Assembly (NCBI GenBank): GCA_030765645.1
Contig: JAVCCE010000072.1
Span: forward strand, 1-64,000
Origin: Candidatus Hinthialibacter antarcticus
GTDB lineage: Bacteria > Hinthialibacterota > Hinthialibacteria > Hinthialibacterales > Hinthialibacteraceae
Reading direction: 5' to 3'
DNA: 64,000 bases
Shown piece by piece: positions 18,501 through 26,971 of the stretch (position 1 is the first letter of the stretch; every line of letters starts with the position of its first letter). The notes beneath the pieces were generated by a model, which saw only the letters and a list, made by a program, of their open reading frames with translations, made no database searches and was not told where the DNA came from. The translations under genes and the position numbers were made by a program.

Positions 18501-19509
18501 GGCGCGCTACTTTCCATTCAGCGCCTACTTGAAAGAACGCTTCGGCGAACGCGTTCATAAAGTATCGATTGACGCTGGTTTCACATGCCCCAACATCGAC
18601 GGCCTCAAAGCGGAGGGCGGTTGCACCTATTGCAACAACGAGGGCTTTAGCTATAACTCCCGTCGCATGATCCGCCCCATCCCGGAGCAGATTGAAACGG
18701 GCGTCGCATTTATGCGTAAACGTTTTAAGGCGAAAAAATACATTGCGTATTTTCAGGCGCATACCAATACCTACGCGCCCGTGTCGCAACTCAAAGCGGT
18801 GTATGACCAGATTCTTCCGTATGAAGAACTGGTTGCATTATCGGTCGGGACGCGCCCGGATTGCATTTCAAACAAAGTTCTCGATTTGTTAGAATCCTAC
18901 AGCGATCAGCGCGAAGTGTGGGTGGAATACGGCCTGCAAACGACGCATAACGAAACATTGAAGCGGGTGAATCGAAAAGATACCTACGAGCGATTTCTGT
19001 GGGCGATTGAGCAAGCCGAAGGGCGCAATCTGAAAATCTGCGTCCATGTGATTCTTGGTTTGCCGGGCGAGTCGCATGAAGACATGATGCTGACCGCCGA
19101 GCGCTTGGCCTCGGTTCCTTACGATAGTCTGAAAATTCACCTGCTGCACGTGATGAAAAATACCCAGATGGAAGACGAGTACCGACGCGGGTTGGTGAAG
19201 ATGTTTACCCTTGAGGAGTACGTCCAAGTGTGTTGCGATTTCGTCGAGCGCATCCGGCCCGAAGTGAGCATTCAGCGCTTGACGGCAGACGCGCCGCCCA
19301 GCGTATTGGTCGCGCCGGAATGGTGCCTGGAACGTAAGCATGTCATCAACAGCGTTGAGGCGGAACTCGAGCGCCGCAGCAGCCGCCAAGGATCGGCGGT
19401 TGATCCCGCTTGGTTGAAAGACCAATCATGGCGTAAACTTGTCAGTAACGGTTCGGCAGAACCCGTCGCCGAACCCGACCATACCTTACCCATCTTGCAA
19501 ACGGCATAA
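18493..19509 (+). CDS. YhcC-type radical SAM protein (TIGR01212 family)
   Basis: A 338-aa radical SAM enzyme of the conserved but functionally unclear YhcC family. The Fe-S cluster cysteines lie in TCPNIDGLKAEGGCTYCNN, with the family's long gap between the first Cys and the CxxC pair. Other typical stretches are RYFPFSAYLKERFGERVHKV, AYFQAHTNTYAPV, SVGTRPDCI, VEYGLQTTHN and CVHVILGLPGE. The ATG at 18493 has GGAAGGA upstream and overlaps the glycosyltransferase stop by 8 bp; the frame is open further upstream, but inside that gene. The 3' neighbour, a DUF971 gene, is only 4 bp away, so the three likely share a transcript. Substrate unknown. Confidence 0.93.
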   Translation: MTEARYFPFSAYLKERFGERVHKVSIDAGFTCPNIDGLKAEGGCTYCNNEGFSYNSRRMIRPIPEQIETGVAFMRKRFKAKKYIAYFQAHTNTYAPVSQLKAVYDQILPYEELVALSVGTRPDCISNKVLDLLESYSDQREVWVEYGLQTTHNETLKRVNRKDTYERFLWAIEQAEGRNLKICVHVILGLPGESHEDMMLTAERLASVPYDSLKIHLLHVMKNTQMEDEYRRGLVKMFTLEEYVQVCCDFVERIRPEVSIQRLTADAPPSVLVAPEWCLERKHVINSVEAELERRSSRQGSAVDPAWLKDQSWRKLVSNGSAEPVAEPDHTLPILQTA

Positions 19510-19513
19510 AACT

Positions 19514-19828
19514 ATGGAAAAAATTCAACCTCTCTCAATCAAACGCCAGGGCGATGATGTGCTCATTATCGAATGGAGCGACGGCGAAACGCGATCATAT
19601 AGCGCGAAAGAATTACGCCGCAAATGTCCCTGCGCATTGTGTATGAAAGAAGAAGAGCCGCGAGACCCAATGTCGCTGCCGGTCTTATCAAAGAAAGAGA
19701 CCGAGCCGATTTGCGTTGAGCAGTTGGTTCCTCAAGGCCATTACGGTTATCTGATCTATTTCAGCGATGGTCATAACACCGGGACGTACTCCCTGCCCTA
19801 TCTCAAAGAACTTGGCCAAAAAGTTTGA
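19514..19828 (+). CDS. DUF971 protein (gamma-butyrobetaine hydroxylase N-domain-like)
   Basis: A 104-aa single-domain DUF971 protein. The fold signature is IEWSDGETRSYSAKELRRKC followed by PCALC, then YGYLIYFSDGHNTGTYSLPYL. The cysteines in CPCALC may bind a metal, as in the related N-terminal domain of gamma-butyrobetaine hydroxylase. Stand-alone forms are often found near Mrp/ApbC Fe-S carrier genes; here the neighbour is a radical SAM enzyme, which also needs an Fe-S cluster, so a link to cluster handling is tempting but unproven. The start is ATG 19514, 4 bp after the preceding stop; the frame is open further upstream but inside the radical SAM gene. Confidence 0.9.
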   Translation: MEKIQPLSIKRQGDDVLIIEWSDGETRSYSAKELRRKCPCALCMKEEEPRDPMSLPVLSKKETEPICVEQLVPQGHYGYLIYFSDGHNTGTYSLPYLKELGQKV

Positions 19829-19858
19829 CTTAAAGCCATCTCAAAATACCTATCAAAT

Positions 19859-19937
19859 GGCACGGGTACAACTCTGCTCGCTTCAGTGCGGGCTAATTGC
19901 CCTGCTTCACAGGCGCTCGCAGAGTCGCACCCATGCC
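19859..19937 (+). repeat. Family A palindromic repeat, copy 2
   Basis: A 79-bp element with imperfectly complementary 18-bp ends (GGCACGGGTACAACTCTG and CAGAGTCGCACCCATGCC) around the conserved core GCTCGCTTCAGTGCGGGC, an inner GGGC/GCCC hairpin, and CTTCACAGGCGCTCG. It lies between the DUF971 gene and the xylanase gene. Beyond this repeat, nothing else is recognised in the 240-bp gap. Confidence 0.88.
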
Positions 19938-20066
19938 TAAATAGGTGGTCAAAACCCAAGAAGGCGTTAGCTTATATCAAACTAAATATGCTTGAGATGC
20001 CTTCTTGGTTCTTGCTGAATTCTTCATTTTTTGAAACAATGGCTCATCTCATCGTTGGGGGACGCA

Positions 20067-21083
20067 ATGAAACGAAATGCCTTCTTTCTACTTCTCATCA
20101 CTTTCTCACTCATGAATTCAAATGGTGAGACGCTACGGGAACTTGCCGAAACGCGTGGAATCTATATTGGCTCTGCGTCGAACTTGCGGCTTCAGACTGA
20201 TAAGCAATACGCCGATGTCTTGGGGCGTGAGTTTAGCATGATGACGCCGGAGAACGATTTTAAATTTCATAAGACGCATCCTGAAAACGGGCGCTATACA
20301 TTTGAGAGCGGCGATGCGTATATCCAATTTGCAGAAAAACACAATATGCAAGTACGTGGTCACGCGCTCTTATGGCACCAGGCGACGCCCAAATGGGTGA
20401 CAGAAGCCGAATGGACGCGAGAGAGTTTGTTAGACCTTATGCGCGAACATATTCAAACAGTGGCAGGAAGATATAGCGGGAAATTATACGCGTGGGACGT
20501 CGTCAATGAATATTTCGAACAAGACGGCAGCGTACGTAAATCAGTCTGGTCAGAGACCATCGGCGCCGACTATATGGAAATCGCGCATCGAACCGCGCGT
20601 GAGTTCGATCCCACAGCAAGATTAATTGTCAATGATTTTGATATTGCAAAAATAAACAAAAAATCTGACGCCTTGTATGAATGGGTGAAAGACGCCAAGC
20701 AGCGCGGCGTTCCCGTCGATGGCGTCGGGTTTCAGATGCACGTCCCATTTAATTATGATTTTGATGAAGTTGAGTTTTTAGCAAACTTACAACGCTTCGC
20801 TGACTTGGGTTTGGAAATACACATCACTGAACTGGATGTTCGCATCAAAGAACCGGTAACGCCTGAAAAATTACAACAACAGGCAACATTATATGGGGAT
20901 ATTTTACGCGCGTGTTTGAAACAGCCTGCGTGTAAAGTATTCGTCATGTGGGGATTCACTGACCGCTCATCTTGGATTCCCCGGTTTTTCACTGGATTTA
21001 ATGATGCGTTGATTTTTGACCGGGAATATAAACCGAAACCAGCGTATCACACATTGAAAAGCGTATTCGCGAATAAAAATTGA
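20067..21083 (+). CDS. Secreted GH10 endo-1,4-beta-xylanase
   Basis: Exported retaining glycosidase that cuts the beta-1,4-xylan backbone. The GH10 barrel is complete: ENDFKFHKTHPENGRYTF, the GHALLWHQATPKWV strand, the acid/base Glu in WDVVNE (Glu148), and the nucleophile Glu in ITELDV (Glu255). The ATG at 20067 follows GGGGGA and gives a signal peptide (MKRNAFFLLLITFSLMNSNG). The frame is open further upstream, but those residues would only block the signal. At 338 aa it is a single catalytic domain without carbohydrate-binding modules. It stands alone between two repeat elements, with no sugar transporter nearby, so regulation is not apparent. Confidence 0.95.
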   Translation: MKRNAFFLLLITFSLMNSNGETLRELAETRGIYIGSASNLRLQTDKQYADVLGREFSMMTPENDFKFHKTHPENGRYTFESGDAYIQFAEKHNMQVRGHALLWHQATPKWVTEAEWTRESLLDLMREHIQTVAGRYSGKLYAWDVVNEYFEQDGSVRKSVWSETIGADYMEIAHRTAREFDPTARLIVNDFDIAKINKKSDALYEWVKDAKQRGVPVDGVGFQMHVPFNYDFDEVEFLANLQRFADLGLEIHITELDVRIKEPVTPEKLQQQATLYGDILRACLKQPACKVFVMWGFTDRSSWIPRFFTGFNDALIFDREYKPKPAYHTLKSVFANKN

Positions 21084-21084
21084 A

Positions 21085-21142
21085 GTGACATCTTTGGTTG
21101 CTGAGATTGCCGCGTCGGTCTGCGGTCTCCTCACGATGACAC
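21085..21142. repeat. Family C palindromic repeat (GTGTCATTGCGAG type), copy 1
   Basis: A short element starting GTGACAT and ending CGATGACAC, containing GAGATTGCCGCGTCGG. The same ends and the central GGCAATCTC/GAGATTGCC sequence recur at 57293-57376. It lies immediately after the xylanase stop codon. Repeats of this general form are common in many bacterial genomes. Confidence 0.75.
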
Positions 21143-21161
21143 ACTTGTTACGGGATGCTCT

Positions 21162-21965
21162 CTACTCTTTGCGTTTCGCTTGAGTCATACGGCGGGATGA
21201 GGACGACTCATTATCTTGAAGTTTTGGTTCTTCTGGTTCCGGTTGAAATTCTTGTTGGTTTTGTTTGACGAATTCCTGCAATTCTTTCACGGATTTTGCG
21301 ACATGGTCGAGTTCTCCCTGCCTCGATTCAAGCCGCGTCTGAAATTGACTGAGACCGTGATTCATCTGTTGGTAATTTAATTTCTTAATTTCATTAACAT
21401 TAATCTGGCCATCATTTAATACTTTCATGGTTTGTGCGACAAACATCATCTTTTCCGGGTCTTTTACTTGCAGTTGTTTCAATAATGTCCGCATAAATTC
21501 TTTGACGTTGGTTGACAATTCTGCGCTGATTTCTATTTCTCGTTGAAAAATTGTTTTCTGGAGAATCATAACCGTTAAACATTGTTTGATATAATCAATT
21601 ATCATGGCCCGATGGACGGAGGGATCGAATGAATCATCCGAAACGGTCTTGGTGAGATGTAATTGCGTTTTTAAAAATGCATCAATTTTTTCATGCAATA
21701 AAGATTGCTTTGCGTCTAAAAATGACCTCTGCAGGTTGCATTGTTCTTGAATTTGAGGGCCTTTTTTTTGTTGGACTAGCCAATCTAAATACATTTTTGC
21801 GCGAGTGATCGAGGATTGGCTAGACTCGCGGCGTTCTTCGCCGTCTATCATTAACTGATCTGCGATAAAATCAGCCTTATTTCTATATTTTTCGGGTAGG
21901 CGTTGTTCAATAAAGCGGATTAAAATTCTCCGCACATTATTATAAGTGACTAATCGTTCATTCAT
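21162..21965 (-). CDS. Orphan helical protein (267 aa)
   Basis: Not recognised. It is almost entirely helical with no signal peptide or membrane segment. The central part contains a run of hydrophobic heptads (DYIKQCLTVMILQKTIFQRE), and the C-terminal third has a coiled coil (QFQTRLESRQGELDHVAKSV, KELQEFVKQNQQEF) followed by a charged tail ending RRMTQAKRKE. The acidic/basic makeup resembles the orphan at 7143, but no clear alignment is visible. It lies downstream of the oxidoreductase gene on the same strand, separated by a strong terminator, so it probably has its own promoter. Confidence 0.75.
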   Translation of the reverse strand: MNERLVTYNNVRRILIRFIEQRLPEKYRNKADFIADQLMIDGEERRESSQSSITRAKMYLDWLVQQKKGPQIQEQCNLQRSFLDAKQSLLHEKIDAFLKTQLHLTKTVSDDSFDPSVHRAMIIDYIKQCLTVMILQKTIFQREIEISAELSTNVKEFMRTLLKQLQVKDPEKMMFVAQTMKVLNDGQINVNEIKKLNYQQMNHGLSQFQTRLESRQGELDHVAKSVKELQEFVKQNQQEFQPEPEEPKLQDNESSSSRRMTQAKRKE

Positions 21966-21989
21966 TCCAACCAGGCCTCGGCAATCAAG

Positions 21990-22018
21990 AAAATAAAAGG
22001 GCGGCTTGCGCCGCCCTT
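21990..22018 (-). terminator. Rho-independent terminator of the Gfo/Idh/MocA gene
   Basis: A perfect AAGGGCGGC / GCCGCCCTT stem with a 4-base loop. Read on the minus strand, the stem is followed by TTTTATTTTC, so it ends transcription of the oxidoreductase gene whose stop is at 22045. Confidence 0.88.
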
Positions 22019-22044
22019 ATTCTACAACATGAGTTATTTAAGTT

Positions 22045-23220
22045 CTATAGGTCGACCCAAACGCCGCCCTTTTGGCTGCTTTCAACGGCTTTGGTAATAA
22101 AGTAGATTCCATGTCGACCGTCATCAACCGTGGCGTATTTTGAACCATCGGCGCCCTTGTACGTTCCGGCTTGATAAGCGCGGACATCGCTCTCAAAGCA
22201 GCGGTGCAAGCGGGCAAACGCATCGTGGAACGCTTCCGGGTGTCCTGGAGGAATGGTGGGTTCCGCCATGAGGTCTTCGGGCAGGTCGCCCAAAAAGCCG
22301 TCATTCGCTGCAACGGCGCCGCGCCAATAAACGCGATCCGGTTGGTTCGGCAGACGGATTTCAACCTTTTCGGGTTCTTCCTGGCGCCAGATCAGTGAAC
22401 CTTTCGTTCCGCAGACTTCGAGGCCGAGATCATTGAGGTGGCCGATACTGATTTGCGATGCGCGGCATAAGGCTTTCGCGCCATTATTTAATTCGCAATA
22501 GACAGTGAAATGGTCGTCTAACTGGCGGCCTTTGACGAATGTTTCCAGGTGTCCCATCACTTTGACGGGTTCAAGCCCAGTGACGTAGCGCAGTTGCATC
22601 ATGGCGTGGGTGCCGATGTCGCCGCCGCAGCCGGACAAACCAGCGCGCTTGGGATCAACCCGCCATTCAGCCTGTTGGACGCCCTGGTCTTCCGTACGGT
22701 CCGCCAGCCAGCCTTGGGTGTAATAAGAGTCAACCCAGCGGACATCACCCAGTAAGCCGCTTTGGACAATATGGCGAGAGAGGCGGCTGGTCCAATGACC
22801 GAGGTAAGTATGCGCGACGCAAAACGGAATGTTTTTTTCTTTGACGATTTTGACCAGTTCGTCTGATTCCTCTAATTTTACGGTAAGGGGTTTTTCACAA
22901 AAAACAGGAATCCCTTTTTCAAGGGCTTTTTTTGCAGGATCAAAGTGAACGAAGTTTGGCGTGACGATCAGAATATAATCGAGTCCTTCGCCTTTTGGTT
23001 TCTTGCTCTCTTCATCGAGCATTTCATCGTAACTGGTGTATCCCTTGATCGGGTACGCCCAGTTTTCGGCTTCCTTCATTGCCACCTCTGGATCGGGATG
23101 CAATGCGCCCGCAGTGACGCGGCGGGTTCCGTCAAAAAAGATGGCTTTTTGATGAGGATTCACGATGAAAGCGCCTCCGCCTCCACCAACAAGCCCCACA
23201 TTTAATGGACGATTTGACAT
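22045..23220 (-). CDS. Gfo/Idh/MocA-family NAD(P)-dependent oxidoreductase
   Basis: Predicted sugar or inositol dehydrogenase, 391 aa. The N-terminal Rossmann domain begins LNVGLVGGGGGAFIVNPHQ; the catalytic Lys is in FCEKPLT (EKP motif, near residue 110). The C-terminal domain has the substrate-site pattern GCGGDIGTHAMMQLRYVTG (GGxxxDxGxH-like, near 200). A ribosome site (GGAGAA) precedes the ATG. The gene is single, with its own terminator. Large families of such enzymes are typical of polysaccharide-degrading environmental bacteria. The substrate cannot be told from sequence. The long Gly run in the nucleotide-binding loop is usual for one subgroup. Confidence 0.93.
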   Translation of the reverse strand: MSNRPLNVGLVGGGGGAFIVNPHQKAIFFDGTRRVTAGALHPDPEVAMKEAENWAYPIKGYTSYDEMLDEESKKPKGEGLDYILIVTPNFVHFDPAKKALEKGIPVFCEKPLTVKLEESDELVKIVKEKNIPFCVAHTYLGHWTSRLSRHIVQSGLLGDVRWVDSYYTQGWLADRTEDQGVQQAEWRVDPKRAGLSGCGGDIGTHAMMQLRYVTGLEPVKVMGHLETFVKGRQLDDHFTVYCELNNGAKALCRASQISIGHLNDLGLEVCGTKGSLIWRQEEPEKVEIRLPNQPDRVYWRGAVAANDGFLGDLPEDLMAEPTIPPGHPEAFHDAFARLHRCFESDVRAYQAGTYKGADGSKYATVDDGRHGIYFITKAVESSQKGGVWVDL

Positions 23221-23420
23221 GATGCTGTTCTCCTTTCAACCAAAATGATTTTGGAATGGTCTCCCCTTTGAAAAAGGCTTACTTATAGTACCAATACTGG
23301 AAATGAAATATAGCCTTTTATGCACGAACCAGCCCGCCTTGCAGTTAAATTCCCCGCTTTTAAGATGTCTTCTGTGTAGAGACGTGAAATTTGACGAAAT
23401 CCTGAATAGGTTCCGATTAT

Positions 23421-24554
23421 ATGTTTTGGAAACGTAAAGAAAAACAAGACCCAATAGAGCCGTTGGCTGAATCTCCTATCGAGGCTCCAGTCGAAGTGCA
23501 AGAGGCGAAGATCGAAGTTCCGGCTACGGAAACGATTGAAACTGCGGAAGCAATTGAAGAAGACCCCGCATCTTCAGCACCCCGAAAGGGGTTGTTCGCT
23601 AAACTTCGCGACCGCCTCCGTAAAACGCGTGAATCCATTGTCACCCAGGCGGTCAAGATTTTTCGGTTGCACGGCAAGATTGACGATGACCTGCTGGAAG
23701 AATTGGAAGAGGTCCTCATTCTGGCGGACGTGGGCGTTAATACCACAATGGAGTTGATGGGCGAATTGCGCAACCGGATTCGCGTTGAAAAGAAAAAAGA
23801 ATCCGACGATTTGAATTGGCTGACCCGTACCTTGCAAGAACTTTCGCGCGAAATGTTGGAGCAGGGCGATCGCACAATGAAGACGGCGGCCTCCGGCCCC
23901 AGCGTTTATCTGGTGATCGGCGTTAATGGCGTCGGAAAGACGACTGCGATTGGCAAACTCGCCAGTCGGTTCAAGGCAGAAGGCAAGTCGGTTTTGTTAG
24001 TGGCGGCGGACACCTTCCGCGCGGCGGCGATTGAGCAACTTGCCATCTGGTCGAAACGCGCTGACGTTCCTATTGTGATGGGTAAGGAAGGCGCTGACCC
24101 GTCGTCCGTCGTTTATCAAGCGATGGAACGGCTTAAGACGGAAACGGCGGATATCGTCATCATTGATACCGCCGGGCGCTTGCACACCAAATCAAACTTG
24201 ATGCAAGAACTCGCCAAAATGGCGCGGGTGATTTCGCGCGAAGTCCCAGAGGCGCCGCATGAGACTCTGTTGGTATTGGACGCTTCGACGGGACAAAACG
24301 CGCTTTCGCAAGCGAAGACGTTTACGGAAGCGTGCCAGATTAGCGGATTGGTCCTGACAAAATTAGACGGGACGGCGAAAGGCGGCGTGATTTTATCCGT
24401 CCACAAACAATTGAAACTTCCGGTGAAATGGATTGGCGTCGGCGAAGGCATTGATGATTTGGAGCCGTTCGATCCAGACGCATTCACTAAAGCCTTATTT
24501 AATATTGAAACGGAACCAGTCGAAGAAAGCGAAGCGGAAACTACTGAGGCTTGA
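23421..24554 (+). CDS. ftsY: Signal recognition particle receptor FtsY
   Basis: SRP-receptor GTPase that docks ribosome-nascent-chain complexes at the inner membrane. The acidic N-terminal region (about residues 1-60) is followed by the N domain and the GTPase G domain. The GTPase motifs are all present: GVNGVGKTTAIGKLA near 167, DTFRAAAIEQL, DTAGRLHTK and TKLDGTAKGG. At 377 aa it is within the usual range. It is convergent with sbcD, and the two coding ends overlap by 14 bp, so no terminator separates them. ffh is not in the window. Confidence 0.97.
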   Translation: MFWKRKEKQDPIEPLAESPIEAPVEVQEAKIEVPATETIETAEAIEEDPASSAPRKGLFAKLRDRLRKTRESIVTQAVKIFRLHGKIDDDLLEELEEVLILADVGVNTTMELMGELRNRIRVEKKKESDDLNWLTRTLQELSREMLEQGDRTMKTAASGPSVYLVIGVNGVGKTTAIGKLASRFKAEGKSVLLVAADTFRAAAIEQLAIWSKRADVPIVMGKEGADPSSVVYQAMERLKTETADIVIIDTAGRLHTKSNLMQELAKMARVISREVPEAPHETLLVLDASTGQNALSQAKTFTEACQISGLVLTKLDGTAKGGVILSVHKQLKLPVKWIGVGEGIDDLEPFDPDAFTKALFNIETEPVEESEAETTEA

Positions 24555-25794
24555 TGCTCTGTTCGATGTCTTTGGCTTTTTCAAGTAAGGCTTGGGCTTC
24601 GGGTTTGAATTCTTCGTGTTCGTTGAGGTAGGCCGCCAAAGCGTCAGCCAACGCTGCGTCTTCGGATAGTTGCGACCCCCGGCGGTCGGAACTTTTTTCT
24701 AACGGAATGCGGATCATGCCCGCTTTGTGGTGCGCGGGACGCAGCGCTTCATGGATGGCTTTCATATCCATTTGTTGGACTTCTTCTTCAGAAGCCTCGT
24801 AGCGAATTCGTACGACGGCGCCTTCGATTGGTTCGAGGTTGATCTCTTCCAGAATTCGCTGCGTAATGTCACTTCCCTCTTGATGCTTGATGCGGATGTC
24901 AACAAATTCGCGGACGTTCACCGGAATATATTCAAATTCACTTCTTCCCCGTCGAACATGGGCGACGACGAAGCCTTTGGCTTCTTCCGCTTCGCCAAAA
25001 TCCACGCGGTCAATGCTGCCGCAATAAACGACGGGAACTTCCTCGCGCGGGCTGAGATTCTGATGAAGATGAATGTGCCCAAGCGCGACGTAGTCATAGC
25101 CGGAATACGCCAGGTTTGACGGCATGATCTGGATGTCGTCCGAAAGCAGCGGCGCACCGTGGTAACCGCCGAGTTGCGCGCCATGCACGGTCAGGTGGGA
25201 AACAAGAATGCGCGGCATGTCATCTGGTAAGCCTTCTTGCATATCGCGAATCACGCTTGCGTAAAATTCTTCGAATGCGTGAGTCAGGTCGTCGCCTTTC
25301 AAATCCTGGTATTGTGGAATATTTAACAAAAAACTGGGACTGATATACGGCAAACAACATACCGCAATCGGACCGTTTTTTGTTTCAATGATCGGCGGCG
25401 GCGCGTCGCCTAAAGTTGGGCGGTTCACGAAGACGTGGATCATGTCAGGACGCAGCGAGCGGAATATGTCGATGGAAGAGGCTTTGCCGTGCATGACCGG
25501 GATATCGTGATTGCCTGAGATCATAACCACAGGAATGCCCGCGTCCGCCAGACGTTGGAAATGTTTGACCAGTTCGCGCTGTTCGGTCGGCGAGGGGGAG
25601 TTTCGTTTGTAAGCGTCACCCGCAAATACGGCGAGATCAACCGGGAGGTCAACGGCGTAGTCAATTGCCTGTTTCAGGCTGTTAGAGAAATCCTCCAGGC
25701 GGGTATGCAGCCCTGTACTGGGGTTCGTATGTCCGTAGTTCTCCATACCAAAGTGCAAGTCGGCGATATGAAGAATTGAAATAGAATTTTTCAT
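24541..25794 (-). CDS. sbcD: SbcD/Mre11-type DNA repair nuclease subunit
   Basis: Metallophosphoesterase nuclease that, with the SbcC ATPase, trims hairpins and broken DNA ends. All phosphoesterase metal motifs are there: HIADLHFG (DxH), VFAGDAYK (GD), SGNHDIP (GNHD), RILVSHLTVHG and YVALGHIHLHQ (GHxH). At 417 aa it has the family length, including the C-terminal capping domain. No sbcC gene adjoins it, which is unusual because the two are normally an operon; the partner may be elsewhere or the protein may act alone. Its stop overlaps ftsY by 14 bp. Upstream is a family A repeat. Confidence 0.92.
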   Translation of the reverse strand: MKNSISILHIADLHFGMENYGHTNPSTGLHTRLEDFSNSLKQAIDYAVDLPVDLAVFAGDAYKRNSPSPTEQRELVKHFQRLADAGIPVVMISGNHDIPVMHGKASSIDIFRSLRPDMIHVFVNRPTLGDAPPPIIETKNGPIAVCCLPYISPSFLLNIPQYQDLKGDDLTHAFEEFYASVIRDMQEGLPDDMPRILVSHLTVHGAQLGGYHGAPLLSDDIQIMPSNLAYSGYDYVALGHIHLHQNLSPREEVPVVYCGSIDRVDFGEAEEAKGFVVAHVRRGRSEFEYIPVNVREFVDIRIKHQEGSDITQRILEEINLEPIEGAVVRIRYEASEEEVQQMDMKAIHEALRPAHHKAGMIRIPLEKSSDRRGSQLSEDAALADALAAYLNEHEEFKPEAQALLEKAKDIEQSIKPQ

Positions 25795-25807
25795 TGTTGT
25801 TATAGAA

Positions 25808-25884
25808 GCGTGGGCGCCTCTTTGCTCGCTTCAGTGCGGGCTGATTGCCCTGCTTCACAGGCGTTCCCAGAGAGGCGCCCACGC
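25808..25884 (+). repeat. Family A palindromic repeat, copy 3 (covarying stem)
   Basis: A 77-bp element with perfectly complementary 14-bp ends (GCGTGGGCGCCTCT and AGAGGCGCCCACGC) around the same core as the other copies (GCTCGCTTCAGTGCGGGC, then an inner GGGC/GCCC hairpin). The arms differ at several places from the other copies, yet both sides changed together. It sits between the divergent sbcD and EamA transporter genes. Confidence 0.9.
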
Positions 25885-25978
25885 ACTGATCTATTATTTA
25901 TACGTATTGAATCACTTGATTTCATCATGTATGCCGACATTATGGCGCCGAACCTATTTGTACGAAGGACAAACCGAA

Positions 25979-26971
25979 GTGATCGCCAAAGTACGCATCC
26001 AAGCCTCATTGTCGTTGCTCGTCGCTGTGGTTTGTTGGTCGACGATTCCGCTATTTCTGCGTTCATTTCGTCATGAAATCGACGTTTGGACGGCGAACGG
26101 CGTTCGCTATCCGTTTTCGATGATGTTATGGCTTGGGCCGCTTTTATTTTTCTATTCACGCAAGCGCGTTCCAAAAGACGTCTGGCGTCGTGCGTTGGTT
26201 CCATCCTTTATCAATTTATTTGGGCAGACATTTTTCGCAATGACGCCCTATTATCTCGAACCCGCCATCATGATGTTTCTGGGGCGAATTTCGATATTGT
26301 TTGCCATCGGGCTTTCGTTATTTCTGTTTGCGGATGAAGCGCCGCTGATTCGCTCGAAGATATTCTGGATCGGCGCCGCCATTTGTTTGAGCGGCTTTAT
26401 CGGAATGAATGTCTTGTCGGAATCATTGTCTTCCAGCGTCACGACGAAAGGGCTGTTGGTACTGTTGTGCTTCGCTTTTTTTATGGCGATGTACGGCGTC
26501 TCGGTCCGCTATTGGATGCAAGGAATTGATCCGTGGATTTCGTTTCCGGTGATTTGTATTTACACGTCAATTGGTTTGTTTGCGCTGATGTGGATGTTCG
26601 GTGAGCCGTCCCGGCTATTGGAAATGACGCCTGGGCGCGTGAGCGTGTTGGCGATTTCTGCGGTGCTGGGCATAGCGTTGGGGCATACATTTTATTATTA
26701 CGCACTGGAGCACATCGGGGTTTCGATTTGCTCGGGGGTTTCGTTGGTGACGCCCTTCCTAACCGCAATAGGGTCGTATTTTATTTTTCAGGAAATTTTA
26801 TCAATGGGTCAATGGATTTCCGGCGTGTTCATATTTGCTGGTGCGGTGTGTCTACTGAGCGCACAGCGTCATCTTGGCAAACGGCATTCGCCGGCGCCGA
26901 TCAATAGCAATACGCCGGAGATCGAAGAAATCGCCTCCGCCGAATTCGGGCCGGATTCAAGCAAACACTAA
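25979..26971 (+). CDS. EamA/DMT-family membrane transporter
   Basis: Ten-helix inner-membrane permease of the drug/metabolite superfamily, built from two EamA repeats (about residues 10-140 and 155-290). Typical pieces are VAVVCWSTIPLFLRSF at the first helix and GIALGHTFYYYALEHIGVSI with SGVSLVTPFLTAIGSYFIF in the second repeat. The start is uncertain: GTG 25979 has AAGGA upstream and begins right before helix 1 (330 aa), while ATG 25931 and a TTG at 25907 would add basic residues. The last four bases overlap the convergent FAH-family gene. Substrate is unknown; family members export amino acids, metabolites or drugs. Confidence 0.85.
   Translation: MIAKVRIQASLSLLVAVVCWSTIPLFLRSFRHEIDVWTANGVRYPFSMMLWLGPLLFFYSRKRVPKDVWRRALVPSFINLFGQTFFAMTPYYLEPAIMMFLGRISILFAIGLSLFLFADEAPLIRSKIFWIGAAICLSGFIGMNVLSESLSSSVTTKGLLVLLCFAFFMAMYGVSVRYWMQGIDPWISFPVICIYTSIGLFALMWMFGEPSRLLEMTPGRVSVLAISAVLGIALGHTFYYYALEHIGVSICSGVSLVTPFLTAIGSYFIFQEILSMGQWISGVFIFAGAVCLLSAQRHLGKRHSPAPINSNTPEIEEIASAEFGPDSSKH

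Noticed and set aside
18889-19425. 178-aa minus-strand frame inside the YhcC gene
   Set aside because: It lies wholly antisense to a clear radical SAM gene and shows no family features.
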